The notes beneath the pieces were generated by a model. That model did not search any database. It was not told the origin of the DNA and saw nothing but the letters and a program-made list of their open reading frames with translations. A stretch of 64,000 bases of DNA from Streptomyces sp. NBRC 110611. Lineage in GTDB: Bacteria; Actinomycetota; Actinomycetes; Streptomycetales; Streptomycetaceae. Shown here in pieces: positions 7,855 through 15,571 of this stretch (its first letter is position 1; the number at the start of each line of letters is the position of its first letter). The DNA lies in the NCBI RefSeq assembly GCF_001590865.1, contig NZ_BBUY01000014.1:19291-83290 (forward strand), read 5' to 3'. The position numbers were made by a program, and so were the translations under genes.

Positions 7855-8850
7855 TCAGCCGGACTTCTTGGCCGTGGCCTTGCCGGCGCCGGCCTTCTTC
7901 GCCGTGCCCTTCTTCGCCGAGGACTTCCCTGCCGTGGCCTTCTTCGCAGTGGACTTCCCTGCCGTGGCCTTCGTGGCGGTGGTCTTCGTGGCGGTGGTCT
8001 TCTTCGCGGTGGTTTTCTTCGCCGTCCGCCGCCCGCGCAGGGGCGTCACCGACGCCGGTTCCACGTCCTCCGCCGGTCGGCCCGACCGTGCGGCCCGCAG
8101 GCTCTTCTCCAGCGCCGCCGTCAGATCGATGACCCGGGCGCCGGACGGCGCCACCGGGGCGACCGGCTGCTCGCCCTCCAGCTTGGCGGCGACCAGCTCC
8201 TCGACCGCCTCCCGGTAGTCGTCGTGGAGGTCTGCCGGGTCCAGCTCACCCAGGGTGTCCATCAGGGTCTCGGCGAGGGCCATCTCGTTCTCACGGATCT
8301 CGACGGCCTCCGGTACGACACCGGAGACGGGCCGGATCTGATCGGGCCACAGCAGCTGATGCATCACGATCGCCCCGTCGTGCGCCCGCAGCATCGCCAG
8401 CGACTCCCGCCCCCGCATCGCCACCTTGCCGACCGCGACCTTGCGGTGGTGCTCCAGCGCCTCCCGCAGCACCGTGTACGGCTTGACCGCGGCCGCCCCG
8501 TTGGGCCCCAGGTAGTAGGCCTTGTCCATCTGCAGCGGGTCGATCTCGCCGGGGTCCACGAAGGACAGGATCGACAGCGTCTTGGCGGTCGGCATCGGCA
8601 GCCGCGACAGCTCGTCGTCCGTGATCGGCACGACGACCTCGTCGCCCGGCGGCTGATAGCCCTTGCCGACCTCCTCGTTCGGCACCTCCTCGCCGTCCAG
8701 CTCGCAGATCTTCCGGTACTGGACCGGTGCGCCGTCCTTCTCGTGGATGCGGACGAAGGAGACGGACGAGCTGCGGTCGGTGGCGCTGTAGGTCTTCACG
8801 GGGATGGTGACCAGCCCGAACGATATCGATCCATTCCAGATAGAGCGCAT
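7855..8850 (-). CDS. ku: Ku DNA-end-binding protein (NHEJ)
   Basis: Bacterial Ku homodimers bind DNA double-strand ends and recruit LigD for non-homologous end joining. The 331-aa protein starts MRSIWNGSISFGLVTIPVK, the classic Ku start, and keeps the core to about residue 255. The remaining 75 residues are a Lys/Ala/Thr-rich tail built of repeated TAKK/TATK units, the extended basic tail of actinobacterial Ku that aids DNA binding. It is transcribed divergently from the LigD polymerase gene with only 30 bases between the starts, so the two are probably co-regulated. Confidence 0.96.
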   Translation of the reverse strand: MRSIWNGSISFGLVTIPVKTYSATDRSSSVSFVRIHEKDGAPVQYRKICELDGEEVPNEEVGKGYQPPGDEVVVPITDDELSRLPMPTAKTLSILSFVDPGEIDPLQMDKAYYLGPNGAAAVKPYTVLREALEHHRKVAVGKVAMRGRESLAMLRAHDGAIVMHQLLWPDQIRPVSGVVPEAVEIRENEMALAETLMDTLGELDPADLHDDYREAVEELVAAKLEGEQPVAPVAPSGARVIDLTAALEKSLRAARSGRPAEDVEPASVTPLRGRRTAKKTTAKKTTATKTTATKATAGKSTAKKATAGKSSAKKGTAKKAGAGKATAKKSG

Positions 8851-8880
8851 ATGTCATCCCTTGTATGGGATTCTCATGGT
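8851..8880. promoter_or_regulatory. Shared 30-bp divergent promoter region of ku and ligD-pol
   Basis: Only 30 bases separate the start codons. They contain the inverted repeat ATCCC-N6-GGGAT (8856-8871). With so little space, both transcripts must be leaderless or start inside the opposite gene. The inverted repeat is a possible shared operator. Confidence 0.5.
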
Positions 8881-9765
8881 ATGTCGCCGATCACCGTCGT
8901 GGAGGGGCGGCGCCTCTCGCTGACCAACCTGGACAAGGTCATCTATCCCGCGACCGGCACCACCAAGGGCGAGGTGCTGCACTACTGGACCACCACCGCG
9001 GAACCGCTGCTCGCGCACCTCCACGACCGGCCGCTCTCCTTCCTGCGCTACCCCGACGGGCCGGACGGCCAGCGCTTCTTCACCAAGAACGTGCCGCCCG
9101 GCACCCCCTCCTGGGTGCAGACCTGCGAGGTCCCCCATGCGACGTCCGGCCCCACCCGCCAGGTCCTGCTCCAGGACCTGCCGTCGCTGGTCTGGGCCGC
9201 CAATCTGGTCGTCGAGCTGCACACCCCGCAGTGGACGCGGCAGGCCCCGGGCGTCGCCGACCGCCTCGTCCTCGATCTGGACCCCGGCGCCCCGGCCACC
9301 ATCGTGGAGTGCTGCACCGCGGCGCGGTGGCTCCGCGACCGCCTGGCCGACGACGGCCTGGACGCCTACGCCAAGACCAGCGGCTCCAAGGGCCTGCACC
9401 TCGTCGTACCCATCGAGCCCACCGCGTCCGAACGGACCACCGCGTACGCCAGGACCCTCGCCGTCGAGGCCGCCCGGGCGCTCCAGGACCTCGTCGTGCA
9501 CAAAATGACCAGGTCGCTGCGGTCCGGCAAGGTCTTCATCGACTTCTCGCAGAACGCCGCCGCCAAGACCACCGCGGTCGCCTACACCCTCCGCGCCCGT
9601 GCCACCCCCACCGTCTCCACCCCGGTCACCTGGGACGAGATCGCCGCCTGTGCCGACCCGGAGCAGCTCACCTTCCGTTTCGAGGAGATCGCCCCCCGCC
9701 TGGCACGCCACGGGGACCTGCACGCCACGCTGTGCGACCCCCACCGGGCCCGCCCCCTGCCGTGA
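8881..9765 (+). CDS. ligD: LigD-type NHEJ polymerase (primase-polymerase domain only)
   Basis: A 294-aa stand-alone LigD polymerase domain (archaeo-eukaryotic primase fold) that fills gaps with ribonucleotides during end joining. Visible motifs are SLTNLDKVIYP at the start, FFTKNVPPGTPSWV, the catalytic pair LDLDPG (Asp132 and Asp134), KTSGSKGLHLVVPI and the late DFSQNAAAKTT. There is no ligase or phosphoesterase domain, which must be encoded elsewhere. The ATG at 8881 is chosen because it begins the conserved domain and abuts the divergent ku promoter. Confidence 0.93.
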   Translation: MSPITVVEGRRLSLTNLDKVIYPATGTTKGEVLHYWTTTAEPLLAHLHDRPLSFLRYPDGPDGQRFFTKNVPPGTPSWVQTCEVPHATSGPTRQVLLQDLPSLVWAANLVVELHTPQWTRQAPGVADRLVLDLDPGAPATIVECCTAARWLRDRLADDGLDAYAKTSGSKGLHLVVPIEPTASERTTAYARTLAVEAARALQDLVVHKMTRSLRSGKVFIDFSQNAAAKTTAVAYTLRARATPTVSTPVTWDEIAACADPEQLTFRFEEIAPRLARHGDLHATLCDPHRARPLP

Positions 9766-9838
9766 GCGGTACCGGCCGACTGGCCCGCCCTGATCCCGGC
9801 TGCGGCCGCGGTGTGCCGCCGGCCGGCCGCGGCGGCGC

Positions 9839-10240
9839 TCACCTCGCGCACGGCCGCGCCCAGGAGGTCTCGGCGGCGGACTCGATCCAGTCGATGACGG
9901 CCCGCACCGTGGTCTCGCTCAGGCCCGCGAGCTCGGCCACCGCGGCCGCGTCCCCGGCCGCCGGCGCGACCCCGGCCGCGGTCAGCGCCGCCTGGATGTC
10001 CAGCCGCCGCCGGTCCGCCAGAGCCAGCGGCGCCCGCAGGCGCTCCTCCGGGCGCGGCGGCGGCAGCGCCCCGTCCTCCGGGTCCGCCGCGAAGTGCAGC
10101 CGGTCCTGCGGGCGCGGCGGCGGCAGGAGCAAGTCGACGGGCAGGGCGAGCGTGTCCAGCCGGTCCTCGGCGCGCGGGGGAGCGAGCTGATCGTCCGGTG
10201 CGGCGTCGTACGGCAGGGGAGCGGGGCAGTACAGCGACAT
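9839..10240 (-). CDS. Hypothetical protein with Pro-Pro-Arg repeats
   Basis: A 133-aa soluble protein of unknown function, not assigned to a family. Three similar segments, PPRAEDRL, PPRPQDRL and PPRPEERL, occur about 20-30 residues apart in the first 90 residues. The C-terminal 50 residues look like a small helical DNA-binding domain (RRRLDIQAALTAAGV and LAGLSETTVRAVIDWI resemble helix-turn-helix helices). The ATG at 10240 has GGAGG about eight bases upstream. It lies between ligD and a divergent MFS gene whose control region carries TetR-like boxes, so a regulatory role is possible but unproven. Confidence 0.6.
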   Translation of the reverse strand: MSLYCPAPLPYDAAPDDQLAPPRAEDRLDTLALPVDLLLPPPRPQDRLHFAADPEDGALPPPRPEERLRAPLALADRRRLDIQAALTAAGVAPAAGDAAAVAELAGLSETTVRAVIDWIESAAETSWARPCAR

Positions 10241-10512
10241 CGGCAGGCCTCCACAACTCGCGGTCCACAGCGGTGAGTTCGAGCGCCGCCGCCGGACCCC
10301 GGGCCGGGGTTCACCGGAGAACGCGCTCAGGTCTTCGGATGCCGCGCCCCGTCCGTCCGGTTGCAGGGCGCGCGGCCGGTTCACCCGATGGGGCGATGGC
10401 CTGACTCTGCGGGAACGAGGATCCGCTCTCTGCGGGAACGAGGGCCCGCGCCCGCCCCTTCCCGCACCACTGTCTCCGCGCACCTCGCCGCTCCTCGCTC
10501 CTCGCTCCTTGA

Positions 10513-10575
10513 TTTTGGAACGACTGGTCCAATGCGGATAGAGTCTCCCCATGTTTTGGAACGAACGATTCAGAA
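10513..10575 (+). promoter_or_regulatory. Promoter with paired TetR-like boxes over the MFS start
   Basis: An 11-bp direct repeat, TTTTGGAACGA, occurs at 10513-10523 and 10554-10564; each begins an imperfect dyad (TTGGAACGACTGGTCCAA is the first). A -35-like TTGGAA (10515-10520) and a GATAGA -10 (10537-10542) place transcription start close to the ATG at 10551. A repressor bound here would block both promoter and start codon. No TetR gene adjoins. Confidence 0.5.
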
Positions 10576-11780
10576 CGGGTGGCCGTCCGGTCGTGCCGCG
10601 CGCCGTATATGTGCTCGCCGCCGGCATCTTCGCCATGGTGACCAGCGAGTTCGTGGTGGCCGGGCTGATGCCGCAGATGGCCGACGGGCTGGGGGTGGGA
10701 GTCCCGCAGATCGGCTACCTCATCACCGCCTTCGCGGTGGCCATGGCGGCCGGCGGGCCGTTTCTCACCGTCGCCGTGCTGAAGCTCCGTCCGAAGAACG
10801 CGCTGATGGCGCTGTTCGCGATATTCCTGGCGGGCAATGTGCTGGCGGCCCTCGCCCCGCACTACGGGGTGATGCTCGCGGCGCGCATCGTCACCGGGAT
10901 CGCCTCCCAGGCGTTCTTCGGCGTCGCGGTCTCGCTGTGCGTACAGCTGACCCGCCCGGAGGTCCGCGGCCGCGCCATCGCGGTGACCATGAACGGGCTG
11001 ATGCTCGGCACCCTGCTGGGGCTTCCGCTGGCGACGGTCGTCGGTGAACGGTTCGGCTGGCGGGCGGCTTTCTGGGTCATTTCCGGGATCACCGTGCTCG
11101 CCGCGTTCGCCACGCTCGCCGGAGTTCCCCGGCTGCGGCCCGCCGAGGGCGGTGGCGGCTTCCGGGAGGAAGCGGCCGCCTTCAGAAATCCCCGGCTCTG
11201 GCTGGTGCTCTCCACCAGCACACTGATCATCGGCGCCACATTCTCCGCGTTCAGCTACTTCAACCCGCTGCTCACCGAGGTCACGGGATTCGCCGCCGGT
11301 ACCGTTCCGCTGCTGCTCATCGGATACGGAGCGGCCACCGTGATCGGCAACACCGTGGTGGGGCGGCTGGCGGACCGCCACACGGTGGGCGTGCAACTCG
11401 TCGGGCTCACGCTGAACTTCCTCTTCCTCGCCGGATTCGCGGTCTTCGCCCACCTCGCCGTGCCCGCCGTGCTGCTGATGCTGGGGATCGGCCTGGTCGG
11501 TGTCACGATGAATCCGGCGATGGTCACCCGGGTCCAACGCACCGCAAACGCCCGGCCGTTGGTGAATACCGTGCACTCCTCCTTCATTACCCTCGGCGTC
11601 ACCGTCGGTTCCTCGGTCGGCGGCCTGACCATCGACTCGGTCGGACTGCGGGGTCCGCTGTGGCTGGGGGCGGGACTGGCCGTCATCGGGATCGGCACGC
11701 TGATCCCCGATCTGCTGCGCGGCCGCTCCCGGACATCGGATGGAGTACGCCAACCGGCGCGCGCCCAGGGGCGTTCTTAG
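10551..11780 (+). CDS. MFS drug/sugar efflux transporter (AraJ/DHA1-like)
   Basis: A 409-aa, 12-helix major facilitator of the DHA1 type that exports small molecules by proton antiport. The first helix carries the acidic FAMVTSEFVVAGLMP motif of AraJ-like efflux proteins; RIVTGIASQAFFG and the inter-half loop motif are also present. Substrate is unknown. The ATG at 10551 sits inside a repeated operator-like box, so translation may be leaderless; GTG codons about 15 residues later are the alternative. The following carboxypeptidase gene starts 10 bases after the stop, so they may be co-transcribed. Confidence 0.85.
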   Translation: MFWNERFRTGGRPVVPRAVYVLAAGIFAMVTSEFVVAGLMPQMADGLGVGVPQIGYLITAFAVAMAAGGPFLTVAVLKLRPKNALMALFAIFLAGNVLAALAPHYGVMLAARIVTGIASQAFFGVAVSLCVQLTRPEVRGRAIAVTMNGLMLGTLLGLPLATVVGERFGWRAAFWVISGITVLAAFATLAGVPRLRPAEGGGGFREEAAAFRNPRLWLVLSTSTLIIGATFSAFSYFNPLLTEVTGFAAGTVPLLLIGYGAATVIGNTVVGRLADRHTVGVQLVGLTLNFLFLAGFAVFAHLAVPAVLLMLGIGLVGVTMNPAMVTRVQRTANARPLVNTVHSSFITLGVTVGSSVGGLTIDSVGLRGPLWLGAGLAVIGIGTLIPDLLRGRSRTSDGVRQPARAQGRS

Positions 11781-11789
11781 CGTGGCCTC

Positions 11790-13112
11790 ATGCCGAGCCT
11801 GAGAGGGGTCCGAGCCCGAGCGCTGACCGCGGCGGCCGTGTGCGCCGCGAGCCTGCTGGTGCTGCCCGGACCCGCGTGCGCCGACGGCCCGCAGGGCATC
11901 GACGACCTGCACCCCGCCGCCCGCGCGGCCGGCCCCCCGGGCGCGGGGAGCCGGCTGGACCGGCACGGCGTGCAGTTCCGCATCCGGTCCGATGTGCCCG
12001 AGCCGCCCCGGGTCTCCGCGCTGTCGTGGATGGTGACGGAGGTGGCGACGGGCCGGGGGAGCGGAAGGATCCTGGCGGCCAGTGACGCCCATCGGCAGCT
12101 GCCGCCCGCCAGCACGCTCAAAACGCTGTTCGCGCTGACCGTCCTGCCCAGGTTCGCCCCCGGGGAGGTGCACACCGTTTCCGCCGAGGAACTGGCCGGC
12201 ATCGAGGGCGGCAGCTCGCTGGCCGGACTCCGGGAGGACACGCCGTACCGCGTCACCGACCTGTGGCACGGCGTGTTCCTCCGCTCGGGCAGCGACGCCG
12301 TACACGCCCTGGCCGCGATGAACGGCGGCTGGGACAAGACCATCGACGACATGCAGAAGACGGCCCTCCGGCTCGGCGCGCGCGACACCCGGGTGGAGTC
12401 CGCGGACGGCTTCGACACACCCGGCCAGGTCTCGTCCGCCTATGATCTGTCGCTCTTCGGGCAGGCCGGGCTGAGCAACCCCGACTTCGCCCGCTTCGCC
12501 GCGACGCAGCAGGCCGACCTCCCGGAGGACGATCCGGACGCGTTCGGCATCCAGAACACCAACCGGCTGCTGGTCGGCTCGCACGGCGTGCGCCCGTACG
12601 ACGGACTGATCGGGGTGAAGAACGGCTACACCTCGCACGCCGGCCACACCCTGATCGCCGCCGCCCGGCGCGACGGCCGGACGCTGCTGGTCACCGTCAT
12701 GCATCCGCGCTCCGGTGGCCGCAACGCGGTCTACGAGGAGGCCCGCGCACTGCTGGACTGGGGCTTCGAGGCCGCTCCCCGGGCCACCGCGGTCGCACTG
12801 CTGCCCGCCATGGCCCCCGGCGTCCGCACCGGCCAGGCACCGCGCTCCCGCCCTGCTCCGGGGCACATCCACCCCACCCCGGGGCGCGCCCACCGGACTC
12901 CGGGACACGTCCACCCGGCCCCGGGACGCGCCGGCCGCGGCCTTGAGCGCCTGACGTCCCTGCGCGGGTCGCCGGCCACGGCCCGTACCGAGGCCGACAC
13001 CCCCTGGCCGTACCGGTGGGTCCTGCTCTCCGCCGCGGCCGTCGTGGCCATCGGCGTCGCCGCGTTCGGCACCCGTCTGTGGCGGCGTCGCCGGACGGGC
13101 CGTGCCCGGTGA
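11790..13112 (+). CDS. Membrane-anchored D-alanyl-D-alanine carboxypeptidase (S11 family)
   Basis: Trims the terminal D-Ala of peptidoglycan stem peptides outside the cell. The 440-aa protein has a signal peptide (residues 1-32), the S11 domain with the nucleophile motif SxxK (Ser108-Lys111, in PASTLKTL), a second motif SGS (166-168, where SGN is usual) and KNG (277-279, where KTG is usual). A Pro/His-rich linker with near-repeats PGHIHPTPGRA and PGHVHPAPGRA precedes a C-terminal membrane helix and an Arg-rich cytoplasmic tail. The two altered motifs may change substrate or beta-lactam binding. It starts ten bases after the MFS stop. Confidence 0.88.
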   Translation: MPSLRGVRARALTAAAVCAASLLVLPGPACADGPQGIDDLHPAARAAGPPGAGSRLDRHGVQFRIRSDVPEPPRVSALSWMVTEVATGRGSGRILAASDAHRQLPPASTLKTLFALTVLPRFAPGEVHTVSAEELAGIEGGSSLAGLREDTPYRVTDLWHGVFLRSGSDAVHALAAMNGGWDKTIDDMQKTALRLGARDTRVESADGFDTPGQVSSAYDLSLFGQAGLSNPDFARFAATQQADLPEDDPDAFGIQNTNRLLVGSHGVRPYDGLIGVKNGYTSHAGHTLIAAARRDGRTLLVTVMHPRSGGRNAVYEEARALLDWGFEAAPRATAVALLPAMAPGVRTGQAPRSRPAPGHIHPTPGRAHRTPGHVHPAPGRAGRGLERLTSLRGSPATARTEADTPWPYRWVLLSAAAVVAIGVAAFGTRLWRRRRTGRAR

Positions 13113-13264
13113 AGGGGCGATGCGTCAGCCACGTCGTCCGGGTGGCGGGCGTCGTGCGGTGTAGCGTCCTGATCAGCTGTCGTGGTTCCGAAGTGCCGGG
13201 CGCCCGTGTGTACGCACGGGTGTTCCCGCTGTGCGGTGCGTGTCCGGACCAGGGCGATCACCTC

Positions 13265-13291
13265 CGGCTCCCGCGGCTCACACGGGAGCCG
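13265..13291 (+). promoter_or_regulatory. Leader hairpin of the cold-shock gene
   Basis: A perfect 9-bp stem (13265-13273 with 13283-13291) ends 30 bases before the csp start and just before its AAGGAG site. The loop GCGGCTC can alternatively pair with the 3' arm, so two exclusive structures are possible. Cold-shock mRNAs often use leader structure for temperature control; here this is inference. Confidence 0.4.
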
Positions 13292-13321
13292 CTTCGAGCC
13301 CCTTGAACGAAGGAGACGGAC

Positions 13322-13534
13322 ATGGCTTCCGGCACGGTGAAGTGGTTCAACTCGGAGAAAGGCTTCGGCTTCATCGCCCAGGACGGTGGCGGCGCCGACG
13401 TCTTCGCGCACTACTCCAACATCGACGCCAGCGGTTACCGCGAGCTGCACGAGGGCCAGCAGGTGACCTTCGAGGTCACCCAGGGGCTCAAGGGCCCCCA
13501 GGCGGAGAAGATCAAGGTGGCACCGCAGCCGTAG
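13322..13534 (+). CDS. Cold-shock protein (CspA family)
   Basis: A 70-aa single-stranded nucleic-acid-binding OB-fold protein acting as an RNA chaperone. It has the standard start MASGTVKWFNSEKGFGFI, with RNP1 KGFGFI and RNP2 VFAHYS; Tyr replaces the more common Phe in RNP2. The ATG follows GAAGGAG by about eight bases. It is monocistronic, with a long leader (hairpin at 13265-13291) and a strong terminator at 13561-13608. Confidence 0.96.
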   Translation: MASGTVKWFNSEKGFGFIAQDGGGADVFAHYSNIDASGYRELHEGQQVTFEVTQGLKGPQAEKIKVAPQP

Positions 13535-13560
13535 CCCTAGCCCTAGCCCTCGGCCGCGCT

Positions 13561-13608
13561 CGCACGACGGCGCCCGCTCCCGGACCGGGGAGCGGGCGCC
13601 GCCGTGCG
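13561..13608 (+). terminator. Terminator after the cold-shock gene
   Basis: A 20-plus-bp hairpin with one mismatch (arms 13561-13581 and 13588-13608, GGACCG loop), about 25 bases after the csp stop, whose stop region contains three copies of CCCTAG. It lies between csp (+) and the minus-strand antitoxin-like gene, so it may serve both. Confidence 0.85.
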
Positions 13609-13720
13609 GGCGCGGGCACGATGCCCCGTCCGGCAGGCTCTCAGGGGTGCTGCCGGACGTCGAGGATCCTCTGGAAGCGCCGGTGGCCACGTCAGGCGCT
13701 GCCGATGTACGGCGAACGGC

Positions 13721-13915
13721 TCAGGTCTGCGGCGGCTGGTCCTTCCCCTGGCCGCTGCCGAACTGCTCCCTGAGCTTGTCCTGGGCGGTGTCGACCTGGC
13801 TCCGGTACTTTCCCTGGGTCTTCTCGTCGACGGTGTCACCGGCCTTCTCGATGACCTTGTCGGCCTGGGATTCGTGGCCCTTCAGCATGCTCTTGAGCTT
13901 GTCCAGCATGGACAT
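13721..13915 (-). CDS. Small antitoxin-family protein (MT0933/CsbD-like)
   Basis: A 64-aa hydrophilic helical protein starting MSMLDKLKSMLKGHESQADK and containing GDTVDEKTQGKY and VDTAQDKLREQFG. This matches the MT0933/Rv0909-type antitoxin family and resembles CsbD stress proteins. In Mycobacterium the relative is paired with a toxin, but no partner gene is visible here, so it is likely a solitary stress protein. The ATG at 13915 has GGAGGGTG directly upstream. Confidence 0.75.
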   Translation of the reverse strand: MSMLDKLKSMLKGHESQADKVIEKAGDTVDEKTQGKYRSQVDTAQDKLREQFGSGQGKDQPPQT

Positions 13916-14028
13916 GAGACACCCTCCTCACCACGTTCCTACGACTCCAGCATCGCCCCCCACCAGGGGAACTGCATCCCGCGGCCGGGAGCGCCGCGAT
14001 CCGCCCCCCGGCCCGGGTGCCCCGCCGA

Positions 14029-15045
14029 TCAGGAGCCGCTCGCGACCGGCGCCTTCATCTGGTCGCTGATGAACTTGATCGCACCGGCCTCCATGCCCTT
14101 CTGGTAGTCCCAGGCGTTGTGGTCGCCGCCGGGGATGATCCGCATGTCGGTGTGGATCGGGCCCTTGCCGTAGGTCCGCAGGAACTTCTGTATCGGGTTG
14201 ATGACGCCCGACCCTTCCTTGGAGCCGGCCTGGAAGGCGAGGTAGACGTCCGGGCTGCCCTTCTGGATGAGGCTCTTGGCGAGCTTCTCCGGGTTGTTGG
14301 CGTCCTTCGCCGCCTGGTGCCCCGCCCACAGCGGGGAGTCCGGCACGATGTCCGGGCCGCTGGCTATCGCCGCCTTGAACTTGTCCGGGTGCTTCAGTAC
14401 GGTCTTCATCCCCGCGAAGGCGCCCGACGACGAGCCCATGAAGGCCCAGCCGTCCCGCGACTTGAACGTCCGGAAATTCGCCTTGACCAGGTTGGGCACG
14501 TCCTCGCTCAGCCAGGTGCCCATCTTGGCCTGGCCGGGGATGTCACTGCCGTCGAGGTACTGGGTGCCCGGGTTGAGCATCGGCATCACCACGATGAACG
14601 GCAGGCTCTTGCCCTCGGCCGCCCACTTGGCGATGTTCTCCTGCAGCTTGATGTCGCCGCCGACCCAGTAATTGGTGACCTTCTCCTTCGGGCTGCCCAG
14701 CCCGCCCGGCAGGGCTATCAGCACCGGGAACCCGCTCTTGGCGTACTTCGGGTCCTTGTACTCCTTCGGGGCCCAGACCCACACACTGCCGGTGACGCCG
14801 GACTTCGCGCCCGTCAGCTTCGTCCGTGCTATCTGGGTGCCGTCGTCCAGCGTCCGGGTGTTCCGGAGGTCGGCCTTGGGACCGGTCGGCATGAGGGTGT
14901 CGTTGTCGACGGGCTTGACCTGCGCCCCGTCGTTCTTGGCGCCGGCATCGAAGTCGACCTTCTCTCCGGTCTTCGAGCAACCGGTGATCAGCGCACAGGA
15001 AGCGGCGAGGGTGGCTGCGAGCGCGACGGCGTAGGGGTGTTTCAA
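14029..15045 (-). CDS. Secreted esterase lipoprotein (alpha/beta hydrolase, esterase D-like)
   Basis: A putative exported esterase of the esterase D/mycolyltransferase-like group. The precursor has a signal peptide ending in the lipobox LITGC, so it should be lipid-anchored. The hydrolase domain contains the nucleophile elbow GSSSG (in WAFMGSSSGAF) and a catalytic His in GGDHNAWDYQKG; the acid is probably the Asp in SPDVYLAF. The TTG at 15045 (start MKHPYAVALAATL) is preferred because GGAG lies six bases upstream; another TTG at 15072 lacks a site. Substrate is unknown. It is divergent from the small gene at 15245. Confidence 0.8.
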   Translation of the reverse strand: MKHPYAVALAATLAASCALITGCSKTGEKVDFDAGAKNDGAQVKPVDNDTLMPTGPKADLRNTRTLDDGTQIARTKLTGAKSGVTGSVWVWAPKEYKDPKYAKSGFPVLIALPGGLGSPKEKVTNYWVGGDIKLQENIAKWAAEGKSLPFIVVMPMLNPGTQYLDGSDIPGQAKMGTWLSEDVPNLVKANFRTFKSRDGWAFMGSSSGAFAGMKTVLKHPDKFKAAIASGPDIVPDSPLWAGHQAAKDANNPEKLAKSLIQKGSPDVYLAFQAGSKEGSGVINPIQKFLRTYGKGPIHTDMRIIPGGDHNAWDYQKGMEAGAIKFISDQMKAPVASGS

Positions 15046-15244
15046 CGGTGACTCCGCGACGGGGGGATCCAATGACCAGCGCCCATAGAGAGGGAAAACG
15101 GGTGGCCGGGGTTCCCTCGTCGCGTACCCGATCCGCTCGCGGCCGGTTCACCCGTACGGCCCACCGGGCCCCGGGCGGCTTCTGTCCCACGCCCCTGGGC
15201 CCGCCCGACGGGCACCGCGACGCGGCCCGGCCGAGAATGCAGCG

Positions 15245-15562
15245 GTGAGCGATGAACACCGCAGAGCCGACGGCACCGCGCCCCGCGCCGTGCCGAATGC
15301 CGAGGAACGACGGCTCGCCAGGCAGGCGCTGGCCGGGCGGGCGCGGGACGCGAGCGAGCTGAAACTGCTGATGGACATGCTGGACCTGGACCCGAGCCGT
15401 GATCCGGACCACGAAGCGGCGTACGGCCCCGGTGCGGGCCACCGGCCCCCCGCCGACCCCGGCCGGCGGGCGGGCCGTGGCACCGGGCGGGACCGGCGGC
15501 ACGACCTGCGCCGCGACACCTGCCGCGACGCCCGGTCCCGCTCCGGCCGGCCCAGCCCATAG
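15245..15562 (+). CDS. Small hypothetical protein
   Basis: A 105-aa protein from a GTG start, unrecognised. Residues 18-50 (NAEERRLARQALAGRARDAS and then ELKLLMDMLDL) are predicted helical and conserved-looking; the rest is Arg/Gly/Pro-rich and probably disordered. It converges on the alpha-mannosidase gene, leaving nine bases between the stops. Confidence that it is real rests on codon bias of the first half only. Confidence 0.5.
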   Translation: MSDEHRRADGTAPRAVPNAEERRLARQALAGRARDASELKLLMDMLDLDPSRDPDHEAAYGPGAGHRPPADPGRRAGRGTGRDRRHDLRRDTCRDARSRSGRPSP

Positions 15563-15571
15563 CGCCGCCGG

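Noticed and set aside
10311..12914. 867-codon minus-strand frame
   Set aside because: Antisense to the MFS and carboxypeptidase genes; composition is typical of high-GC shadows.
13532..13552. Telomere-like CCCTAG repeats
   Set aside because: Only three units, overlapping a stop codon inside a conserved chromosomal context.
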